This document shows positions 30,527 to 32,692 of a stretch of DNA of 32,692 nucleotides, one piece after another (the stretch's first letter is position 1; each line of letters starts with the position of its first letter). Below the pieces are notes generated by a model. That model made no database searches. It was not told where the DNA came from and saw only the letters and a program-made list of their open reading frames with translations. The position numbers and the translations under genes are program-made. The DNA comes from Cerasicoccus arenae (GTDB lineage Bacteria; Verrucomicrobiota; Verrucomicrobiia; Opitutales; Cerasicoccaceae): the NCBI RefSeq assembly GCF_014651635.1, contig NZ_BMXG01000016.1, forward strand, positions 64,526-97,217, read 5' to 3'.

Positions 30527-31513
30527 TTAAGCGCGCGAGCGATCCAGCTGAGACTCGACCAGCCGCTGGATCATTTCTTCAAAAGGAACGGTATTTTGCC
30601 AGCCGAGCAGGCGCTTGGCCTTGGCGGGGTTACCACAGGGGGCGTAGGGCTCAACCGTCATGACCAGCGCGGGGTCGTGCTTTACATAGTCACGCCAGTT
30701 CAGATCGACACAGTTAAAGGCCGCTTCCACGAGTTGCTCAACAGAGTGCAGCTTACCGGTGGCCAGTATAAAGTCGTCCACGGTGTCGCTTTGGAGGATC
30801 ATCCACATGCCGCGAACGTAATCGGGTGCCCAACCCCAGTCGCGACGCCCTTGCAGGCTGCCTAGCTCGAGCTCTTTCTGTAGGCCCAGCTTAATGCGGG
30901 CGGCGGCGCGGGCGATCTTCATGGTAACGAAGGTGTCGCGGCGGCGCGGGGACTCGTGGTTATAAAGAATGGCCGAGCAAGTTGGCAGACTGTAAGCCGT
31001 GCGGTAAATGCGGCTCATCTCCTGAGAAAACGATTTGGCGGCACCGTAGGGAGTCGTCGGCCGGACAGGAGTCTGCTCATCCTGCGGAGAATGAACGGGC
31101 GAGCCAAAGACTTCGCTGCTGGAGGCGTAAAGGAAGCGAGGCGGCTCATCCAGGTCGCGGATAATTTCCAGCAAACGAAGAGTCGCCATACCAATGCTTT
31201 CCACGGTCGCCTCCGGCAATTCCAAGCTCAGGCGCGGGCTGGATTGGCCAGCCAAATGATAAAACTCAGCGGGGCGGGCCTTATTAATAATGCGGCGCAG
31301 GTGGGTTGCATCTTCAAAAGCACCCGTGTGCAAGAAAAGCTGTTTCTTAAAAATCGCCTCATTCTCCACCAGATGACGAATATTACCGCTCTGGAGCGAT
31401 TCCGGGCGATGCACCAGGCCATGCACCTCATAACCCTTTTCCAGCAACATTTCGCAGAGGTAGGAACCATCCTGCCCAGTTATGCCTGTAATAAATGCTG
31501 CCTGTTTGCTCAC
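30527..31513 (-). CDS. GDP-mannose 4,6-dehydratase-like SDR enzyme (second paralogue)
   Basis: A 328-residue SDR enzyme paralogous to the next gene (stop 19 bp before the gmd ATG). It keeps [15 protein letters not shown], the active-site SSSEVFG and YGAAK motifs, YNHESPRRRDTFVT and RRDWGWAPDYVRGMW, so a nucleotide-sugar 4,6-dehydratase or closely related reaction is likely. It differs from gmd at the cofactor/tetramer loop, where [13 protein letters not shown] is replaced by VHRPESLQSGNIRH, and NLAAQSHV is NLAGQSS-like (HLAGQSSPR). It might act on another NDP-sugar or further convert the product. First gene of the operon; promoter expected in 31514-31699. Confidence 0.85.
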   Translation of the reverse strand: MSKQAAFITGITGQDGSYLCEMLLEKGYEVHGLVHRPESLQSGNIRHLVENEAIFKKQLFLHTGAFEDATHLRRIINKARPAEFYHLAGQSSPRLSLELPEATVESIGMATLRLLEIIRDLDEPPRFLYASSSEVFGSPVHSPQDEQTPVRPTTPYGAAKSFSQEMSRIYRTAYSLPTCSAILYNHESPRRRDTFVTMKIARAAARIKLGLQKELELGSLQGRRDWGWAPDYVRGMWMILQSDTVDDFILATGKLHSVEQLVEAAFNCVDLNWRDYVKHDPALVMTVEPYAPCGNPAKAKRLLGWQNTVPFEEMIQRLVESQLDRSRA

Positions 31514-31699
31514 GTAGTGGATATCGAAATTTTTGTCGGGAGCGACTTAGCCACACCCTTCGGGTAAAGGACGATGAATTTGCAGGCTGCATGCAGAGTG
31601 TCAAGGTCTGTGATCAATGGGAACTTGTACGGCTCCAAGCAGTCCATTAAGAAAATAAGGTGGACATCACTACTTTGCTGTCCTACCCGAGAAATGCTT

Positions 31700-32314
31700 A
31701 TGAAGAAATATCTTATCGCCCTGATTGTTGGCGTCGCCGCAATTGCGATCTTCGCCATTTACGGCCTGAACTCAGGCCCCAAACCAGCGCCAGCTTCTGA
31801 AACAGTAGTCGCAACGCCAGCGCCAGCCCCGCTACCAGCTTTATCACAGGGGAAAGCCCCCAAGATGGAGCATAAGGAAAGCGCCTACACCGGGCCAAAA
31901 AGAATCGTCCTCGACGGCACCCCTGTCGAAATTAACGGCAAACAAATGGACCTTTCTCAATTTGTACAGCGCGCGGAACCGGGCGACATCGAAGGTGCCA
32001 TTGCCATGTACCGCGATGAAACAGACCCAACGGAGAAAATCAACCGCCTAGCAGACCTAGCCTACCAGCCCGCTGGGGCCAAAAAAATCCACACCGCACT
32101 GGTCGAAGCACTCCAAAATACCGACGAAAACACCCGTGAAGCAGCCTTCGAAGCCATCATCGTTTATGAAGACAAAGCAATGATCCCAGCGCTGGAACGA
32201 CTCGCCCAAGAATCCAATTCCGACATCACGCGAATCAAAGCCAAAGAAGCCATCGAACTGCTCAATTCGCCCTCCTACAGTGAGCTATATTTCGAGTCTA
32301 AAGCAAAAAAATAA
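31700..32314 (+). CDS. Membrane-anchored HEAT-like repeat protein of unknown function
   Basis: From the ATG at 31700 (GAGA seven bases upstream as weak ribosome site; an ATG two codons earlier is also possible) the protein has 204 residues. An N-terminal hydrophobic segment (YLIALIVGVAAIAIFAIYGL) is followed by a Pro/Ala-rich spacer (about 25-55) and a helical region with HEAT-like repeats (TREAAFEAIIVYEDKAMIPA, ITRIKAKEAIELL). It is probably a periplasmic protein tethered to the inner membrane, acting as a scaffold. It diverges from the polysaccharide operon. No specific function is recognised. Confidence 0.75.
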   Translation: MKKYLIALIVGVAAIAIFAIYGLNSGPKPAPASETVVATPAPAPLPALSQGKAPKMEHKESAYTGPKRIVLDGTPVEINGKQMDLSQFVQRAEPGDIEGAIAMYRDETDPTEKINRLADLAYQPAGAKKIHTALVEALQNTDENTREAAFEAIIVYEDKAMIPALERLAQESNSDITRIKAKEAIELLNSPSYSELYFESKAKK

Positions 32315-32588
32315 GGCTTGCCATCTACACGCTAAATCAGTTGATTGACGCGCTCTATAACTCGCAACACAAGCTACTCGCCTCCAACTCCCGCCATTTT
32401 CTTTACTGGAACCGAGCTCATCTCCATTGGCAAAAGCCATGGAAGATGTCGGCACAAATAGCATTCATAACGAAGAAGCCTCGAATTTGTGAATTGACGA
32501 AGAAGATGTGGATATTTTTTCTCGCCAATAGATATAAAAGATTTACATCCTAAATCCTGAATAAGCACCTAAAACAAACTAGAAAACT
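32315..32588. other. Gap before last gene
   Basis: These 274 bp show no gene I would support. The A/T-rich end just before 32589 (TAGATATAAAAGATTTACAT near 32528) suggests a promoter for the last gene. Confidence 0.35.
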
Positions 32589-32692
32589 ATGAAAATCAAA
32601 TCCATGATTGCCGTCTTCGCCGCCCTGATCTGCGGTGTAGTTGCAAATGCAGAAGTTGCTGCCAAGCAAACTCTGACCATCACTGGTCGTGT
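32589..32692 (+). CDS. Secreted protein, 5' end only
   Basis: An ATG at 32589 opens a frame that runs off the window. The first residues form a textbook signal peptide: basic MKIKS, hydrophobic MIAVFAALICGVVA and a NAEVAA cleavage area, then KQTLTITGRV. Only 34 codons are visible, so the mature function cannot be judged. Upstream A-rich sequence lacks a Shine-Dalgarno motif. Confidence 0.7.
   Translation, partial: MKIKSMIAVFAALICGVVANAEVAAKQTLTITGR

Noticed and set aside
32341-32553. Plus-strand 70-codon frame
   Set aside because: No ribosome site, no hydrophobic or domain pattern, and it overlaps the likely promoter of the last gene.

Overview
The window reads as chromosome of a member of the Verrucomicrobiota, most likely a marine, Opitutae-like lineage. 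This is inferred from PEP-CTERM proteins, a very large Verrucomicrobia-style pseudopilin-like protein, secreted glycoside hydrolases with golvesin-like domains, and the general lack of Shine-Dalgarno sequences. No taxonomic marker is present, so the assignment is an inference.

Region 1 (1-14.0 kb) is host accessory sequence: a sigma-54 response regulator (cut by the window start), an M50 membrane protease, a secreted GH5 endoglucanase-like enzyme, two paralogous PEP-CTERM proteins placed head to head, a GH130 glycoside phosphorylase/hydrolase, a LacI-family regulator, and a two-gene minus-strand unit with a 1205-residue pseudopilin-like protein. GH5, GH130 and LacI suggest uptake and processing of a beta-linked plant or algal glycan.

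Region 2 (14.2-16.4 kb) has tRNA-Gly(CCC), a periplasmic amino-acid-type binding protein and a CorA metal channel.

Region 3 (16.9-26.5 kb) is a compact plus-strand cluster of Mu-type head genes: 3-TM holin-like protein, DUF2730-like coiled-coil protein, small-terminase-like protein, large terminase (gp28-like), DUF935 portal (gp29-like), I-type protease, decoration-like protein, major capsid, connector-like protein and a LamG-bearing fibre. No integrase, transposase, phage repressor, tail tube, sheath, tape measure or baseplate gene is visible. One secreted protein gene on the opposite strand interrupts it. The cluster ends in overlapping stop codons with a host methyltransferase.

Region 4 (26.5-31.5 kb, minus strand) is a surface-polysaccharide operon: two GDP-mannose 4,6-dehydratase-type SDR enzymes, an ABC-2 export permease, its ATPase, and a methyltransferase with an 11-G tract suggestive of phase variation. 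The window ends with a small HEAT-like membrane-anchored protein and the start of a secreted protein.

The most striking unexplained signal is a 17-bp interrupted palindrome, consensus RCTYTGY-NNN-RCAAAGY. I found 19 copies by eye, all between 14,314 and 27,062 and none in the rest of the window. Copies lie between genes and inside genes, three times as doublets at an exact 18-bp (six-codon) period, in phage-type and host-type genes alike. A second repeated element, a CTTTAA-rich leader, sits directly before the start codon of six of the phage-type genes in place of a Shine-Dalgarno sequence.
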